From the NCBI GenBank assembly GCA_964622315.1, contig CAZUOY010000046.1:1-14594 (forward strand): 14,594 nt of DNA, read 5' to 3'. The stretch is from JAYFNU01 sp964622315 (GTDB taxonomy: Bacteria; Bacillota; Clostridia; Oscillospirales; Ruminococcaceae). The position numbers and the translations under genes are program-made. Below are positions 13,461-14,594 of the stretch, one piece after another (within the stretch, counting starts at the first letter, position 1; each line of letters starts with the position of its first letter). Below the pieces are notes generated by a model. The model saw only the letters and a list, made by a program, of their open reading frames with translations. It had not been told where the DNA came from and searched no databases.

Positions 13461-13472
13461 CACTACATAAAC

Positions 13473-13504
13473 AAAAGCCCGTTCTTTTCGAACGGGCTTT
13501 TTTG
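13473..13504. terminator. Bidirectional intrinsic terminator between the lipoprotein and GGGtGRT genes
   Basis: A perfect 12-bp stem (AAAAGCCCGTTC at 13473-13484 with GAACGGGCTTTT at 13490-13501) has loop TTTTC. A T-run follows on the plus strand and TTTTGTTT on the minus strand. It lies 12 bases past the lipoprotein stop and 8 bases beyond the end of the convergent gene, serving both. Confidence 0.9.
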
Positions 13505-13512
13505 TGTAACAA

Positions 13513-14511
13513 CTATTTAAGCGCCTCGGAAACAGCAACCGCACAGGCGACTGTAGCGCCGACCATTGGGTTATTGCCCATTCCGATTAATCCCATCATC
13601 TCAACATGAGCGGGAACCGAGGAGGAGCCCGCGAACTGCGCGTCGCCGTGCATTCTGCCCATAGAGTCTGTAAGACCATAGGAGGCGGGGCCAGCCGCTA
13701 CGTTATCGGGGTGAAGGGTGCGTCCCGTACCGCCACCGCTCGCAACGGAGAAATATTTTTTGTTATTCTCAATAGCCCATTTCTTGTAGGTTCCTGCTAC
13801 GAGATGCTGAAAGCGCGTGGGGTTGGTGGAGTTTCCAGTAATGGAAACATCAACCTTCTCAAGCTTCATAATAGCTACACCCTCAAGCACGTCGTTTGCG
13901 CCGTAGCATCTTACCGCCGCGCGTTCGCCGTCTGAGAAGGGTACCTCGCGGACAATCTTTACCTCGCCGGTAAGGAAATCAAAGTCGGTTTCAACATATG
14001 TGAAGCCGTTAATTCTGGAGATGATATAAGCCGCGTCCTTTCCAAGACCGTTAAGAATAACGTGAAGCGGAGTTTTGCGCGCCTTATTTGCCGTTCTTAC
14101 AATACCGATAGCACCCTCAGCCGCCGCGAAGGACTCGTGTCCAGCGAGGAAGCAGAAGCAATCGGTCTCGTCGCGAAGAAGCATTGCTCCGAGGTTGCCG
14201 TGTCCGCGTCCGACGTTTCTTTGCTCGGCAACGGAACCCGGAATGCAGAACGCCTCAAGACCCTCACCGATGATTTCCGAAGCGTCCGCCGCGTTTTTCG
14301 CGCCCTTTTTAAGCGCAAGCGCAACACCGAGGGTGTATGCCCAAACGGCGTTGTCGAAAGCTATGGGCTGTACGCCCTTAACTATCTTGTCTACATCAAT
14401 ACCTTTGGAGGCGCATAAATCTCTGCAAGCCTCCATAGAATCGAAGCCGTTCTCTTTGAGGAACTTTTCGATTTTAGGCATTCTTCTTTCTTTACCTTCA
14501 AATTCAGCCAT
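13513..14511 (-). CDS. GGGtGRT-family protein, function unknown
   Basis: The 332-residue protein carries the family-naming motif SGGGTGRTLHPDN (GGGTGRT at 259-265) and has the family's usual length. It is Gly/Ala-rich with no signal peptide, so it is probably cytosolic. Other likely conserved blocks are GSVAEQRNVGRGHGNLGAML (92-111), ETDCFCFLAGHESFAAAEGA (115-134), SITGNSTNPTRFQHL (223-237), the TDSMGRMHGDAQF segment (281-293), and a Gly-rich C-terminus (MMGLIGMGNNPMVGATVA). Cysteines are at 29, 33, 89, 118, 120, 202 and 323; the CFC pair and several His/Asp positions could bind metal, but this is inference. The ATG at 14511 has GGGGG nine bases upstream. It begins 18 bases after the preceding gene and is probably co-transcribed with it. 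From memory, relatives often sit next to NifU/IscU-like Fe-S scaffold genes. Confidence 0.88.
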   Translation of the reverse strand: MAEFEGKERRMPKIEKFLKENGFDSMEACRDLCASKGIDVDKIVKGVQPIAFDNAVWAYTLGVALALKKGAKNAADASEIIGEGLEAFCIPGSVAEQRNVGRGHGNLGAMLLRDETDCFCFLAGHESFAAAEGAIGIVRTANKARKTPLHVILNGLGKDAAYIISRINGFTYVETDFDFLTGEVKIVREVPFSDGERAAVRCYGANDVLEGVAIMKLEKVDVSITGNSTNPTRFQHLVAGTYKKWAIENNKKYFSVASGGGTGRTLHPDNVAAGPASYGLTDSMGRMHGDAQFAGSSSVPAHVEMMGLIGMGNNPMVGATVACAVAVSEALK

Positions 14512-14529
14512 CAGTCGCTACCCCCTTTC

Positions 14530-14594
14530 CTATTCTTCGCGCGGGTCAACATACTTGACCGCGCCGTCATATCTGCCGTATGTTCCGACATTGG
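14530..14594 (-). CDS. C-terminal end of an upstream gene, truncated by window edge (possible Fe-S scaffold protein)
   Basis: The minus-strand frame ending in TAG at 14530-14532 encodes VGTYGRYDGAVKYVDPREE after one partial and one further codon, so only about 21 residues are visible. The frame has no other stop and lies 18 bases before the GGGtGRT start, consistent with a shared operon. Neighbours of GGGtGRT genes in Clostridia are commonly annotated as iron-sulfur cluster assembly scaffold (NifU-like) proteins, which this may be. The visible residues contain no diagnostic motif, so the identification rests on remembered context only. Confidence 0.55.
   Translation of the reverse strand, partial: NVGTYGRYDGAVKYVDPREE

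Noticed and set aside
14062..14418. Open frame of 118 codons on the plus strand within the GGGtGRT gene
   Set aside because: Antisense shadow of a strongly supported gene, with no ribosome binding site, promoter or recognisable motif.
1..14594. CRISPR array, insertion sequence, prophage, or defence system
   Set aside because: No regularly spaced repeats, transposase or integrase, terminal inverted repeats, or defence-type domains were found; gene content is chromosomal housekeeping.

Overview
The window looks like chromosomal core sequence from a low-to-mid GC anaerobic member of the Clostridia, probably an Oscillospiraceae/Ruminococcaceae-type gut bacterium. This is inferred from gene content: RNase J, the c-di-AMP phosphodiesterase GdpP, a Gram-positive-style lipoprotein, a GlnRS, and a GGGtGRT-family protein typical of anaerobic Firmicutes. 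I see no phage, insertion sequence, CRISPR, rRNA or tRNA.

Positions 1-8744 (minus strand) hold one tightly packed set of seven genes, read rnj, gdpP, rplI, dnaB, tilS, hpt, ftsH. Gaps run from -8 to +51 bases, and ftsH runs off the left edge. A consensus-like promoter (TTGACA-N18-TATCAT) with a leader of about 110 nt lies upstream of rnj. The cluster joins RNA decay, c-di-AMP turnover, ribosome, replication helicase, tRNA-Ile modification, purine salvage and membrane proteolysis. It looks like a gdpP-rplI-dnaB block joined to a tilS-hpt-ftsH block, two pairings that are usually separate in Bacillus.

Positions 8745-8969 form a divergent, AT-rich promoter region. Positions 8970-12174 (plus strand) hold rnhA, mnmA and glnS. 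rnhA and mnmA are almost contiguous, and glnS has its own extended -10 promoter in the 62-base gap after mnmA. A perfect 11-bp-stem bidirectional terminator separates glnS from a convergent MerR/TipAS-type regulator.

The regulator (12215-12976, minus) is divergent from a small predicted lipoprotein (13131-13460, plus). Its promoter has the 19-bp spacer and internal dyad expected of MerR control. A second bidirectional terminator separates the lipoprotein from a convergent gene pair at the right edge: a complete GGGtGRT-family gene of unknown function, preceded by the last codons of an unidentified gene.

Most of the window is recognisable housekeeping. The least understood parts are the GGGtGRT pair, the orphan lipoprotein, the long basic N-terminal tail on RNase J, the HIGS variant of the GlnRS signature, and a 12-nt sequence repeated exactly at the same distance before the start codons of the operon's two membrane-protein genes.
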